Source of the DNA: Pseudomonadales bacterium
GTDB lineage: Bacteria > Pseudomonadota > Gammaproteobacteria > Pseudomonadales > Azotimanducaceae
Direction: 5' to 3'
DNA: 64,000 nucleotides
Assembly: GCA_016779585.1 (NCBI GenBank)
Contig: JADHNI010000003.1
Coordinates: 1-64,000 of the forward strand
Shown: positions 28,410 through 37,400 of the stretch, piece after piece
How positions within the stretch are numbered: position 1 is the stretch's first letter
Layout of the letters: every line of letters starts with the position of its first letter
Notes under the pieces: model-generated
Seen by the model: the letters and a program-made list of their open reading frames with translations, nothing else
Told to the model about the DNA's origin: nothing
The model's database searches: none
Program-made: the position numbers and the translations under genes

Positions 28410-30064
28410 TGAAATGGTTCGCAGGTATTTTGCTGGTCGTGGTTGCCCTCCTGGGAAGCGGCTGGGTGTTCAGGGCAGAACTGGCAATTTTTGGCATCAG
28501 CAGGATGATGGATTCGCGGGTTGAAATTGGTCCTACTCAGGACATCACCTGGGCTACAGGTGTCGATAGCGAAAATCGCGACCCAGACGAAAAACCGCCT
28601 AATATTATTTTGATACTGGCTGACGATCTGGGTTGGAATGATGTTTCCTTGAACGGTCCGAATGCGACCATACAGACGCCAAACATTGATGCGCTGGCGG
28701 CTGAAGGGGCAACTTTTACGCAGGGCTACGCCGCTAACGGAACCTGCGCACCTTCGAGGGCTGCGCTCATGACCGGGCGTTATGGCACCCGTTTTGGTTT
28801 CGAATTTACGCCAACACCCCCTGGCATGATGCCCGTGCTGAGCATCATCAGCAGCACCGTGGATCGTCCACTGGAACCACCCGGAATGGTAAATCCAGAG
28901 GGCAACACACTCGAGTATGAAGAAATGGGCATGCCACCCTCCGAGATCACTCTGGCTGAGCTGCTGGGTGAACAGGGTTATCACACGGCACATATCGGCA
29001 AGTGGCACCTGGGCCAAACCAACGGCATGGCGGCTCACGACCAGGGGTTTGACGAGAGCCTCTTAATGGCAAGTGGTTTGTACGGCCGGTTAGACGATGA
29101 CAATGTCATTCAGGCAAGGCAGGACTTCGATCCGATTGATCGATTTCTCTGGGCTGCCCTTCGCTTTGCAGCCAGCTTCAACGGCGGCCCCAGGTTCGAA
29201 CCACCCAGGTACCTGACCGATTACTACACGGATGAAGCCGTGAAGGTCATCGAAGCCAACAAAGATCGACCTTTTTTCCTGTACCTGGCTCACTGGGCAC
29301 CACACACACCGCTGCAGGCACTACGCGAGGATTACGAGGCTCTGTCACATATTGAGCTGCATCGTGAGCGCGTCTATGCCGCTATGATCCGGTCACTCGA
29401 CCGAAGTGTTGGCCAGGTCATGGACGCTCTCAAAGCCAATGGCCTGGATGAAAACACCCTGGTGATGTTCACCTCTGACAATGGTGGGGCAGGATATATT
29501 GGCTTGCCTGACGTGAATGATCCCTACCGTGGCTGGAAGATCACACTGTTTGAAGGCGGCATCCGCGTACCTTTCCTCGCCCGATGGCCAGCCAGGATAC
29601 CGGCTGGCGCCACCTACGACGCCCCGGTTCATCACTTTGACATGTACGCCACTGCGGCAGCGGCGGCCGGTGCCGAGTTGCCCACAGATCGCGTCATGGA
29701 TGGTGTAGATCTGACACCATTTGTTACAGATTCCCCGATCCCGGAAGTGCCGCACAAGTACCTGTTTTTTCGGAGCGGTGCAGCCCAGGCTGTTCGTGAT
29801 GAGCGCTGGAAGTTGATGGTCAGCGCGCCGCCTGGCCTTTCGCGAAAGGAATGGCTGTTTGACCTGACCGCTGATGGCGAATGGAGTGATCTTCTAGCAG
29901 AGCACCCTGAGATTGCTGATCGTCTGCGCAAGGAGCTCACAAACCATAACAATGCCCAGGCTGAATCACGCTGGCCGTGGACGGTGACTACCGCGCAGAA
30001 TGTTGACCGGGACCTGTCCCAGGAAGATCAACCGGAAGACGAATTCGCTTACTGGAGTAACTGA
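28409..30064 (+). CDS. membrane-anchored sulfatase
   Basis: A 551-aa sulfatase. One N-terminal hydrophobic helix (WFAGILLVVVALLGSGWVF) probably anchors it, then PNIILILADDLGWNDVS with metal ligands, and GTCAPSRAALMTGRYGTRFG containing C113-A-P-S-R. HIGKWHLGQTNG and MFTSDNGGAGYIG complete the active site. The start is GTG at 28409, overlapping the DUF1330 stop by one base (TAGTG), so the two genes are coupled. Cys-type, hence it needs formylglycine maturation from a gene elsewhere. Substrate unknown. Confidence 0.88.
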   Translation: MKWFAGILLVVVALLGSGWVFRAELAIFGISRMMDSRVEIGPTQDITWATGVDSENRDPDEKPPNIILILADDLGWNDVSLNGPNATIQTPNIDALAAEGATFTQGYAANGTCAPSRAALMTGRYGTRFGFEFTPTPPGMMPVLSIISSTVDRPLEPPGMVNPEGNTLEYEEMGMPPSEITLAELLGEQGYHTAHIGKWHLGQTNGMAAHDQGFDESLLMASGLYGRLDDDNVIQARQDFDPIDRFLWAALRFAASFNGGPRFEPPRYLTDYYTDEAVKVIEANKDRPFFLYLAHWAPHTPLQALREDYEALSHIELHRERVYAAMIRSLDRSVGQVMDALKANGLDENTLVMFTSDNGGAGYIGLPDVNDPYRGWKITLFEGGIRVPFLARWPARIPAGATYDAPVHHFDMYATAAAAAGAELPTDRVMDGVDLTPFVTDSPIPEVPHKYLFFRSGAAQAVRDERWKLMVSAPPGLSRKEWLFDLTADGEWSDLLAEHPEIADRLRKELTNHNNAQAESRWPWTVTTAQNVDRDLSQEDQPEDEFAYWSN

Positions 30065-30076
30065 CTCCCGGGCTAT

Positions 30077-30661
30077 TCAAATCGCCTCTTCAGGCACTGC
30101 TTTTTCCTTGTCGAAAGGCTCGAAGGTAAAACGCTGGCCGCCGATCGCGGCCTCGTACATCAGTCCGCCGAGGGGATGCACAAAAACCGCAACACCCTTG
30201 TTGTAACCATACTCCACCTGGTTCGTTGACGATGGCCCAGTACCGGCACTCGCTGACGCACCCGTTGTGCCGGCCTGTGCGTGAGCGCCCAGGGTCACGA
30301 TCACGGCAGACGCCGTGGCATCAAACTCGAACCGACCACTGGCGAATTCGTCGTAGGCACGCTTGTCCTGCAGGAAAATGATCTCACTGAATGCCTGACC
30401 GCCCATCTGGAAGCCGAGACTGAGCTTCGCAATGGTGACTTTCCCGGTTGCCTCACCACCACGATAGAGCTGTCCTTTGCCGTAGGAACCACCGATAACA
30501 AATCCGCCCTTTCCTACCGTGGGAAACACCGCGTATCCGTAGGCATGATCAAAAAATGGCTTCAGCTCTGGCGCAGACTCAAAAACATCCAGCGTGCCGT
30601 CATAGCTGTCCGCCTTTGCCACAGAGGCGGTGAGAAGAAGTACGAGGAATATTCGAAGCAT
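30077..30661 (-). CDS. exported SYLF-domain lipid-binding protein
   Basis: A 194-aa SYLF (Ysc84-type) domain protein with a signal peptide (LRIFLVLLLTASVAKA). Features: FPTVGKGGFVIGGSYGKGQLY, LSLGFQMGGQAFSEIIFLQ and GYNKGVAVFVHPLGGLMYEAAIGGQRFTFEP, the conserved order of the domain. SYLF domains bind phosphoinositides or other lipids in eukaryotes; bacterial members are periplasmic and poorly known. An AAGGAT site precedes the ATG. Convergent with the sulfatase. Confidence 0.85.
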   Translation of the reverse strand: MLRIFLVLLLTASVAKADSYDGTLDVFESAPELKPFFDHAYGYAVFPTVGKGGFVIGGSYGKGQLYRGGEATGKVTIAKLSLGFQMGGQAFSEIIFLQDKRAYDEFASGRFEFDATASAVIVTLGAHAQAGTTGASASAGTGPSSTNQVEYGYNKGVAVFVHPLGGLMYEAAIGGQRFTFEPFDKEKAVPEEAI

Positions 30662-30703
30662 GAGCCTTGGATCCTTTTGATTAACTACTATTGTAGGTCC
30701 GCT

Positions 30704-31354
30704 TTATGAACGCACCTTGAATGACAGCGCAGGCAGCCCCCCAACGCTGGCTTCAATTGCATCGCCCACCTCAACCGGACCCACGCCTGCTGGTGTCCCC
30801 GTGTAAATCAGGTCGCCGGGCGCGAGCACAAACAGTTCAGAGAGACGCTCGATTATCTCGGGAATTTTCCAGATCATCTGGTTCACGTTGCCGGATTGTC
30901 GGACTTCACCATTAATAGACAGCTGAATCCCGGCCTCGTTCAGGACCGAGCTTTCAGGCTGGATCGCTCCGCAGGGGGCTGCGTGGGCAAAGGTTTTACC
31001 AGCCTCCCAGGGCCGGCTTTTCTCCTTGGCTTCACCCTGCAGATCTCGCCGGGTCATATCGATGCCTACCGCGTAACCAAAAATACCTTCTTCACCCATG
31101 GCGACTACCAGTTCCACCTCGTGGTGCAGGTCACTGGTGAACTTCGGATAAGTCATCGGCGCATTGTCAGCGAGAATCGCAAATGGCGGCTTGACGAAGA
31201 AAAATGGCGGCTCCCGGTCCGGATCTCCCCCCATTTCCACGGCGTGATCGGCGTAGTTCCTTCCGACACAGTAAATCGACCCCACCGGGAATCGCCGGTC
31301 GCTCCCCGCCACAGCAATAGTCGGGCCCGCGGGCCGCTCAAAAACTAATTCCAC
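30704..31354 (-). CDS. fumarylacetoacetate hydrolase family protein
   Basis: A 216-aa FAH-fold enzyme. YCVGRNYADHAVEMGG, FFFVKPPFAI, HHEVELVVAMG (metal-ligand Glus), GYAVGIDMTRRDLQGEAKEKSRPWEAGKTF and GDLIYTGTPAGVGP are the family landmarks, and the length fits small YcgM-like C-C hydrolases such as fumarylpyruvate hydrolases. The start is GTG 31354, supported by an AGGAGG site 9-10 bases upstream. Acts in the cytoplasm on a 3-oxo acid; the precise substrate is not deducible. Confidence 0.88.
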   Translation of the reverse strand: MELVFERPAGPTIAVAGSDRRFPVGSIYCVGRNYADHAVEMGGDPDREPPFFFVKPPFAILADNAPMTYPKFTSDLHHEVELVVAMGEEGIFGYAVGIDMTRRDLQGEAKEKSRPWEAGKTFAHAAPCGAIQPESSVLNEAGIQLSINGEVRQSGNVNQMIWKIPEIIERLSELFVLAPGDLIYTGTPAGVGPVEVGDAIEASVGGLPALSFKVRS

Positions 31355-31470
31355 TGGCTATTCCTCCTGTGCTGCGCAGTTTAACGATTCGCGAAAAAAA
31401 TCCAAAAACTGCGAATGATTTCCCGCAAACTGGACTCTAACGTTGCAGAAAACAGTATTTGGATCCAGAC

Positions 31471-32061
31471 GTGAAACACCAGGAAGACCTGGAACTGTGC
31501 CGGGCACTGCGGGCAGGGGATGAACATCAGTTCAATCAATTTTTTGAACACTACTTCCCGCGCCTTTATCGGTTTTGCCTGAGCAGGCTGAAAGACGACA
31601 CGCTGGTGGAGGATATCGTGCAAACGACCATGATTAAGGCAACCAAGGCCATGAACACCTATCGAGGAGATGCATCCCTTTTTACCTGGCTGTGCCAGAT
31701 ATGCCGCAACGAGATCAATATGCATTTCAGGAAAGAGGCGCGCTCACTGCCGGAGGTACACGCTGAAGACGACGCCATACGCCCCATCCTTGAGATGCTC
31801 GAAGCGGACGCGTCGCCGGAAGCAGAGCTTGAAAGCGCCAGGGTGAGTGCCCTGATTATCGAAGTCCTTGATTTTTTGCCAGGTAATTACGGACAGGCCC
31901 TGGAATGGAAATACATCCTCGGCCTTTCCGTGACGGAAATCGCCGAACGACTGGAAACCACGGAGCTCGCCGCACAGTCACTGCTTGCACGGGCACGTAC
32001 CTCATTCAGAAAAGCACTTGAACAGATCGCGCCGCACCTGAACACCGCGGCGCAGGGTTGA
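31471..32061 (+). CDS. ECF-family RNA polymerase sigma factor
   Basis: A 196-aa extracytoplasmic-function sigma factor with region 2 (FEHYFPRLYRFCLSRLKD... EDIVQTTMIKATKAMNTYRG) and region 4 helix-turn-helix (LEWKYILGLSVTEIAERLETTELAAQSLLARARTS split at about residue 150). Start chosen as GTG 31471 with GGA seven bases upstream; a TTG at 31459 would add four residues. Directly followed by a FecR anti-sigma gene and a TonB receptor gene, so it probably responds to an outer-membrane transport signal. An 8-base inverted repeat (31375-31382 and 31406-31413) lies in its upstream gap. Confidence 0.9.
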   Translation: MKHQEDLELCRALRAGDEHQFNQFFEHYFPRLYRFCLSRLKDDTLVEDIVQTTMIKATKAMNTYRGDASLFTWLCQICRNEINMHFRKEARSLPEVHAEDDAIRPILEMLEADASPEAELESARVSALIIEVLDFLPGNYGQALEWKYILGLSVTEIAERLETTELAAQSLLARARTSFRKALEQIAPHLNTAAQG

Positions 32062-32069
32062 GTAATAAA

Positions 32070-33047
32070 ATGGACAAGAAAGAATCGCTCAGTGAAGAAC
32101 AAATCGAGCAGTTGCTGGGTCGCATTGGCGACATTCCGCAACCGCCCGGGGACATGCGTGAGCGCGTAAAAAACCAGGTGGCATCAGCCTGGCGCGAAAA
32201 CATGCAGGAGCAGCAACAAAAGCGGCAGAACTATGGCCTGTTTGCGGCAGCCGCAACGATCACGCTCGCGATCACCGTCGGTTGGCTGATGACCAGCGAA
32301 CCCCTCCCCCAACCTGTCATCGCCAGTCTCGACTCTCCACTCGAGAGCGTGATGACGTCGACCGACGGTGATCGCTGGCAGGCATCCGCCAACCTGGAGG
32401 TGCAGCAGGGTGCCTATATCAAGGCAATGGATACCGCATCACTGAGCCTGACGAATACACTGAACATTCGCATGAAACCCGAGAGCGTGGTGTACCTTTC
32501 ATCCACTGATGAAGTGCGCCTGATTTCAGGGGAAATCTATCTCGACTCCTACGAAAAACCGAAAGACGAGTCCTTCAGGGTGATTACCGACTTTGGTATC
32601 GCCGAGGATATTGGAACTCAATTTATCGTTGCAACGTCAGACACCGGATGGCAAATCCAGGTGCGCGAGGGTCTCGTCAAGGTAAAAGACGATGCCACCC
32701 ATATCCAGCTGACTGAAAGCCAGCGACTGAACATCACTGCGACCAACAGTGTCAATCAAACCACCCTGCCGGCGCATCACGAATCCTGGCGGTGGGTGGA
32801 AAACAGCCGACCTGTTTACGATATCGAAGGCGAATCGGTGGACGAGTACCTGCAGTGGGTAGCCAGGGAGACCGGTCGAGACCTCCAATACATGTCCAAT
32901 GAAGCAAGGGAATCTGCGAAAACCACTCGGCTCCACGGTTCCATTACGGGCATGACCGCCAGCAAATCAGTACAGACCGTACTGCCAGCCACAAATTTTG
33001 AACTGATGCCTTCGCGGGAAAACGTTATCATCGTCATCAAGCGGTAA
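32070..33047 (+). CDS. FecR-type membrane anti-sigma factor
   Basis: A 325-aa single-span protein: cytoplasmic N-terminal region (MDKKESLSEEQIEQLLGRIG), transmembrane helix LFAAAATITLAITVGWLM, and the periplasmic FecR domain (VYLSSTDEVRLISGEIYLDS; FGIAEDIGTQFIVATSDTGW; VREGLVKV; LTESQRLNI). The C-terminus (VDEYLQWVARETGRDLQYM ... SVQTVLPATNFELMP) is an STN-like fold that in FecR-type proteins meets the N-terminal domain of the receptor. It starts 8 bases after the sigma gene; an alternative TTG start at 32058 is less likely. Confidence 0.88.
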   Translation: MDKKESLSEEQIEQLLGRIGDIPQPPGDMRERVKNQVASAWRENMQEQQQKRQNYGLFAAAATITLAITVGWLMTSEPLPQPVIASLDSPLESVMTSTDGDRWQASANLEVQQGAYIKAMDTASLSLTNTLNIRMKPESVVYLSSTDEVRLISGEIYLDSYEKPKDESFRVITDFGIAEDIGTQFIVATSDTGWQIQVREGLVKVKDDATHIQLTESQRLNITATNSVNQTTLPAHHESWRWVENSRPVYDIEGESVDEYLQWVARETGRDLQYMSNEARESAKTTRLHGSITGMTASKSVQTVLPATNFELMPSRENVIIVIKR

Positions 33048-33062
33048 CCCAGCTCCAAAGAC

Positions 33063-35318
33063 GTGTGGCGATTTCAAACTATCGTGGCACTGGCCTCGAT
33101 AGGCTTTGCCACGTTCTTACCATTTCAATCGACCGCCAGTGAAACCATTTCACTGGCTCGTTTCCTTGCCCTTGCCAACGAGCAGGGTCACAACATTATC
33201 TTCAGTGATGCACTGGTGCTGCCGCGTCATCGCATCCAGTACGAGCCATCAACGACCATTACCCGGGAGCAGATCGAACGCGCCCTGGTCCAGTTTAATC
33301 TGCAGCTGAGCAGTACTGACCCGGCGATCGTCACCAGCAACGGCACTGATGAACCGGCCGAGGTGCAGCAAAAACCGGAATGGCTCGAACTGCCCATCGA
33401 GGAGATCGTTGTCAGTTCCAGCCTGCACGAGTTCAAACTGCAACACGTCACCAGTGCCCTGTACCTGGACCAGCAGAGCCTGAATCACCGGGCGGTGACT
33501 GCCAATGATGCCCTCCGGGTTGCGGCAAAATTACCGGGTGTTGCTTCCAATGGCGTCGCGACCAGCGCAGCCATCCGCGGCGGGCTCAAGGACGAAACCC
33601 TGATCAGGCTGGACGAGTTTCAGCTGTACGAACCCTACCACCTGCATCACTTCCAGGACCTTATCTCACCGTTTGACTATCGGACCATCGAGGGCATCAG
33701 TTTTGCGACCGGCGGTTTCCCGGCTGAATACGGTGACCGCATGAGCGGCGTCATGGATATCCAGGGGCTGCGCCCGTCCGAACACGGACCAACCAGAGAG
33801 ATTGGCATTGGCCTGTATACGGCGTCCTACTTTCAGGTTGGAAGCTGGGGCAAACATGACTTTATGCTGAGCGCCCGACGCAGCACCATCGACCTGATCG
33901 GCGATTCTTTGAAAACAGACCTGGGCACACCGTCTTTTGCCGACCTGAACTTTAAATCAGAAACGCAACTCTCGGACAGAACACGGCTAAGCACCAATCT
34001 GCTCTGGTTCGGTGACGATATCTCAATCAACGATTCGGGTATGACGGAAGTGGCAGACTCTTCCTACGGCAATACCTACGTCTGGCTGACACTGGACCGT
34101 GACCTGGAAACCACAAGCTCAAAGACGCAACTTGGTATCACCGCCATCAAAGATGATCGTGAGGGCTGGGTGAACAAACCGGGGATGGTGAACGGATACC
34201 TGAACGATGACCAGGAGTTCCGGATGTACCAGTTCAGCCACAAGCAGACCTGGCGCCTGGGTGATTCATTCCTGGAACTGGGTGGGACCTACCGGTACCT
34301 GGACGCGGAATACTCCGTTAACCAGATGCTTTCAATTGATTCCAGGTTCGCGGCTGTCTCCAACTTCCCTCGCCCGGCTGAGCGCAGTTTGTCGCGCGAC
34401 GAATACGGCAACCAGGTGAACCTGTTCGCCAATTTCAAACGTGCGCTGTTGCAAGACCTGTTTGTTGAGCTGGGCGTTCGCCTCGATGCGCAGGACTACA
34501 TCAGCAGGGATTGGGAATACGAGCCAAATCCCCGCATCAGCATTCTGTATCGACTGTTCGGTGGCGACCTGAGAGCCAGCTGGGGTGAATATTCCCAGAC
34601 CCAGGGTATTCACGAGCTGCAACTGAGTGATGGCATCGAGACCTTTCATGAATCCCAGGAAGCACACCACCAGGTCACGAGCTATACCCGACCTTTCGGT
34701 AACTTCGACGTGAGGCTGGAGGCCTATCGCAAAGAGGTTGATCACACCGCCTCGTATTTCGAGAACCTCAGCGATCCTGTTTCGCTGGTCCCTGAACTGC
34801 AGGTTGACCGGTTTTTGGTGGATCCAAGGCAGGTAAAAGCCAGGGGTTTTGAAATCAGTATCAGTACCACACTCGCGGGCAACGAACTCTGGTTCAACTA
34901 CACGCGGGCCAGTGTCAAGGAAGAAGTCGCAGGCCAGGAGGTGTACCGGAGCTCAGACCAGAAACACGCGGCAAACCTCGGGTGGAGCGCGACACTAAGG
35001 AACTGGCAAGTATCCCTCGAGACCGGCTACCACAGCGGCTGGCCCACCTCCGCGATTACACTTGACGACAATGGCATGGCGCTACCGGTACAGCGTAATG
35101 ACCGCCGCCTACCGAATTTTGTGACCGTGGATGCCAAGGCGACGCGCACATGGCTGTTCAATGACAATCAGCTCCGACTGGAGCTTGGGATCACAAACCT
35201 CGCTAATCGCGAGAACCGAATCGGAACAGAATATTCGGTGGTGGGAGATGAATTCATCGAAGAACCGAGCGATGCGTTGCCGCTCGCCCCGTTCATCGAT
35301 GTGTACTGGCGTTTCTAG
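33063..35318 (+). CDS. STN-containing TonB-dependent receptor
   Basis: A 751-aa outer-membrane receptor. A signal peptide (RFQTIVALASIGFATFLPFQSTA) is followed by an STN signalling domain (SLARFLALANEQGHNIIFSD ... ALVQFNLQLSSTDPAIV, residues about 30-95), the plug (EEIVVSSSLHEFKLQHV; DALRVAAKLPGVASNG; AAIRGGLKDETLIRLDEF) and a 22-strand barrel ending in V-Y-W-R-F, the C-terminal aromatic needed for barrel assembly. The STN domain plus the sigma/FecR pair just upstream is the FecIRA layout: substrate binding outside should relieve FecR control of the sigma factor. No substrate motif is apparent. GTG start. Confidence 0.9.
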   Translation: MWRFQTIVALASIGFATFLPFQSTASETISLARFLALANEQGHNIIFSDALVLPRHRIQYEPSTTITREQIERALVQFNLQLSSTDPAIVTSNGTDEPAEVQQKPEWLELPIEEIVVSSSLHEFKLQHVTSALYLDQQSLNHRAVTANDALRVAAKLPGVASNGVATSAAIRGGLKDETLIRLDEFQLYEPYHLHHFQDLISPFDYRTIEGISFATGGFPAEYGDRMSGVMDIQGLRPSEHGPTREIGIGLYTASYFQVGSWGKHDFMLSARRSTIDLIGDSLKTDLGTPSFADLNFKSETQLSDRTRLSTNLLWFGDDISINDSGMTEVADSSYGNTYVWLTLDRDLETTSSKTQLGITAIKDDREGWVNKPGMVNGYLNDDQEFRMYQFSHKQTWRLGDSFLELGGTYRYLDAEYSVNQMLSIDSRFAAVSNFPRPAERSLSRDEYGNQVNLFANFKRALLQDLFVELGVRLDAQDYISRDWEYEPNPRISILYRLFGGDLRASWGEYSQTQGIHELQLSDGIETFHESQEAHHQVTSYTRPFGNFDVRLEAYRKEVDHTASYFENLSDPVSLVPELQVDRFLVDPRQVKARGFEISISTTLAGNELWFNYTRASVKEEVAGQEVYRSSDQKHAANLGWSATLRNWQVSLETGYHSGWPTSAITLDDNGMALPVQRNDRRLPNFVTVDAKATRTWLFNDNQLRLELGITNLANRENRIGTEYSVVGDEFIEEPSDALPLAPFIDVYWRF

Positions 35319-35953
35319 GCAGCCTTGGCAGAGATTTCCTCTAGCAGCGCCCTGATTTCCTCACGGCGTCCCGCATCAGCAATCGGGCGGTCCGGACGCT
35401 CCGGCGCCTTCAGTGCTCTTTCCAGCGCAATCTTTGCTTCATTCCATTCCTTTTCTTCGACCATAAAAGCACCATAGAAATAGTTGGAATCGATGCCTTC
35501 CGGGTTAATTTCCAATGCTTTTTTAAGGAATTGCTCGGCTTTCTTTGAGCTTCCAAAGGCAATGGGCCAACCAGGCACCTGGTAATAAAGGGCGCCAAGG
35601 CTGGTGTATGCAGATCCTTCCAGCGCCATCGGATCAATATCGAGCGCCTGCTCCAGGTCGGCCTTTGCCGCCTTTACCAGTCCCAGTGCTGACAGGCCAG
35701 ATGCCTTGCCCGCATAGGTACTTTCGACAATGGCCTTCCAGATGAGGTAGTCAGCGTTGCCGGAATTCTCGGACACGGCCACCGACGCGTCTTCGATCAG
35801 TTTTTCGAAGGCCGCTACCTGCTCATCACCGGTCAACTGGTAGTTCGCGACAGCCCAGCGTTTTTGAATCTCTGTGACGGTAGTTTCGCCAGCAAACACC
35901 GGCGAGCAGTTAATGATGGCAACCGCCACCAGTAGTCGGAAAAAGTTTTTCAT
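35315..35953 (-). CDS. exported TPR protein, last gene of the five-gene operon
   Basis: A 212-aa periplasmic protein with a signal peptide (MKNFFRLLVAVAIINCSPVF) and TPR-like repeats (AAKADLEQALDIDPMALEG; KKAEQFLKKALEINPEGIDS; EWNEAKIALERALKAPE). No catalytic residues seen; TPR proteins usually scaffold other proteins. Its ATG overlaps the SDR stop by 4 bases, so it belongs to the hemolysin-family/ligase/diiron/SDR operon. Its 3-prime end overlaps the TonB receptor stop by 4 bases (CTAG shared). Confidence 0.85.
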   Translation of the reverse strand: MKNFFRLLVAVAIINCSPVFAGETTVTEIQKRWAVANYQLTGDEQVAAFEKLIEDASVAVSENSGNADYLIWKAIVESTYAGKASGLSALGLVKAAKADLEQALDIDPMALEGSAYTSLGALYYQVPGWPIAFGSSKKAEQFLKKALEINPEGIDSNYFYGAFMVEEKEWNEAKIALERALKAPERPDRPIADAGRREEIRALLEEISAKAA

Positions 35954-36723
35954 ACGGTTATCTCCTGATCCGAATGATGGGAAAGATGTTTTTTGATGAT
36001 GGGAAGTCGACTGCTAATAGCGAGATCAACGATCCCGGGAAGAAGACCATTCAGTTTCACCTGAATTTTTTCCATGAGGCCGATTTGCAGACGAACCTGG
36101 TTGTTCTGCATCGCGTTTACGATTCGCGCCGCAAGATAACCGGGCTCATCCTCGGCATTGCCCAGTTCTGCGTTCAACTGCTGGCTGACCGGGCTATTCA
36201 TCTGTGTTTTTGTCGCACGCGGCGATACATGAAACACTCTGACGTTTGAATCGGACAGTTCCCTGCGGAGCGCCTCGGAAAATCCCTTTATAGCGGCTTT
36301 CGAGGCGCAGTAGGTCACGTGACCGGGGAAACCGATTTCTCCAAAAGTAGAGCCGATGTTGACGATGGCCGCTTCGGGTTTCTCCCGAAGAAACGGCAGC
36401 AACGCCTGGGTCAGTTTCATGGGACCGCTGACATTGATATCCATCGTGCGTTGCACGCCGGATATCTCAAACGGCGTGAGCTCGTTTACGCCGCAATTGT
36501 TGATCAGCACATCCACATCAAAGTTTCTGGCTGCATTAACAATCGCTTCAATATCGCGATCAAGCATCAGGTCACCCATAACACTGGGGTGGTTCTCGTC
36601 GAAACCCCTGGAGTGAGAGTGCCGGAGCACCTGGCAGCCTGATTGTTCAAGTGCTGCTGCCAGGGTCCGGCCTATGCCTCCTGAGGCTCCGGTTAAAAGT
36701 ATTCGTTTACCTTCTAGTTTCAT
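35950..36723 (-). CDS. short-chain dehydrogenase/reductase in the five-gene operon
   Basis: A 257-aa classical SDR: TGASGGIGRTLAAAL (from residue 11), NNCGVNELTPFEIS (NNxG motif), INIGSTFGEIGFPG with catalytic Ser, and YCASKAAIKG with YxxxK. The C-terminus is longer than usual and basic-hydrophobic (KLNGLLPGIVDLAISSRLPI), possibly membrane-associated as in fatty-acid-acting SDRs. It would oxidise or reduce a product of the ligase and diiron enzyme. Overlaps the diiron gene by 4 bases (ATGA) and the TPR gene by 4. Confidence 0.88.
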   Translation of the reverse strand: MKLEGKRILLTGASGGIGRTLAAALEQSGCQVLRHSHSRGFDENHPSVMGDLMLDRDIEAIVNAARNFDVDVLINNCGVNELTPFEISGVQRTMDINVSGPMKLTQALLPFLREKPEAAIVNIGSTFGEIGFPGHVTYCASKAAIKGFSEALRRELSDSNVRVFHVSPRATKTQMNSPVSQQLNAELGNAEDEPGYLAARIVNAMQNNQVRLQIGLMEKIQVKLNGLLPGIVDLAISSRLPIIKKHLSHHSDQEITV

Positions 36724-37400
36724 GCGGCATCCCTTAACGAGATCGTTTGCGCCTCCGTCGAGATGGCGCGATAGACGTTTCCATAAAGCCGATAGACATT
36801 CTGGGCCACTCGGATAATCGCGGCCTGGTCGTCCTTGTCCTCTATCTGATTCATAAGCTTCTCAAAATGCCGAATGTGTTCCTGGTCCAGCTCACCGTGG
36901 CTTTTCAGGTAGGACATGGCTGAGTCAGGTAAATTCAGCTTTTCCTGGACGATTCTCGCTACCTCTGGCGCCAGGGAGGAACTGGTGCCTTCAAGCACCA
37001 GGACCATGCCGAAGATACCTACCGGGTTGCCACGGTTCACGATGTCATAGAGGTAAGACACCATGATTTCGGAATCAAAAGGCGCCGGGCCATCGGCATA
37101 GGCGCTTCGATTGCCACCGCATATTTCGATGTCATCAAGAATCCATTCTTCGTGTCCCTTTTCTTCTGAGATGTATTCCGCCACCGCTGACTGCATCCAC
37201 AGCTGGTGCGGGCCAAGTCGCGCGCCGGCCTGCATCAGCAGGGGAACCGTATGGCGAACGTGGTGATAGGCCTGGTTTAGAAAAGCCAGGTAAGTGTTAA
37301 CGTCAAAATTGCCGAGGAAGACATCCTCGATAATCGGCGCACTTAGAAAGTAGCCACGCGCCTGCTCGGTCTCTGATTCCAGTAATTCATAAAACTGCAT
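36720..37400 (-). CDS. haem-oxygenase-like diiron oxidase family protein
   Basis: A 226-aa all-helical TenA/PqqC/haem-oxygenase-fold protein of the iron-containing redox family (Haem_oxygenas_2-like). Candidate metal ligands are present in the order E80-x2-H83 (ISEEKGHEEW), E137 (LVLEGTSSS), then H168-x3-D172-x2-H175 (SHGELDQEHIRH), matching the Glu/His/Glu/His/Asp/His set of HDO enzymes such as UndA-type decarboxylases. Family members perform O2-dependent fragmentation, hydroxylation or N-oxygenation. The start at 37400 is preferred (GGAAAC site, family-like N-terminus); it overlaps the ligase end by 14 bases. Function by homology is the cofactor class only. Confidence 0.8.
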   Translation of the reverse strand: MQFYELLESETEQARGYFLSAPIIEDVFLGNFDVNTYLAFLNQAYHHVRHTVPLLMQAGARLGPHQLWMQSAVAEYISEEKGHEEWILDDIEICGGNRSAYADGPAPFDSEIMVSYLYDIVNRGNPVGIFGMVLVLEGTSSSLAPEVARIVQEKLNLPDSAMSYLKSHGELDQEHIRHFEKLMNQIEDKDDQAAIIRVAQNVYRLYGNVYRAISTEAQTISLRDAA

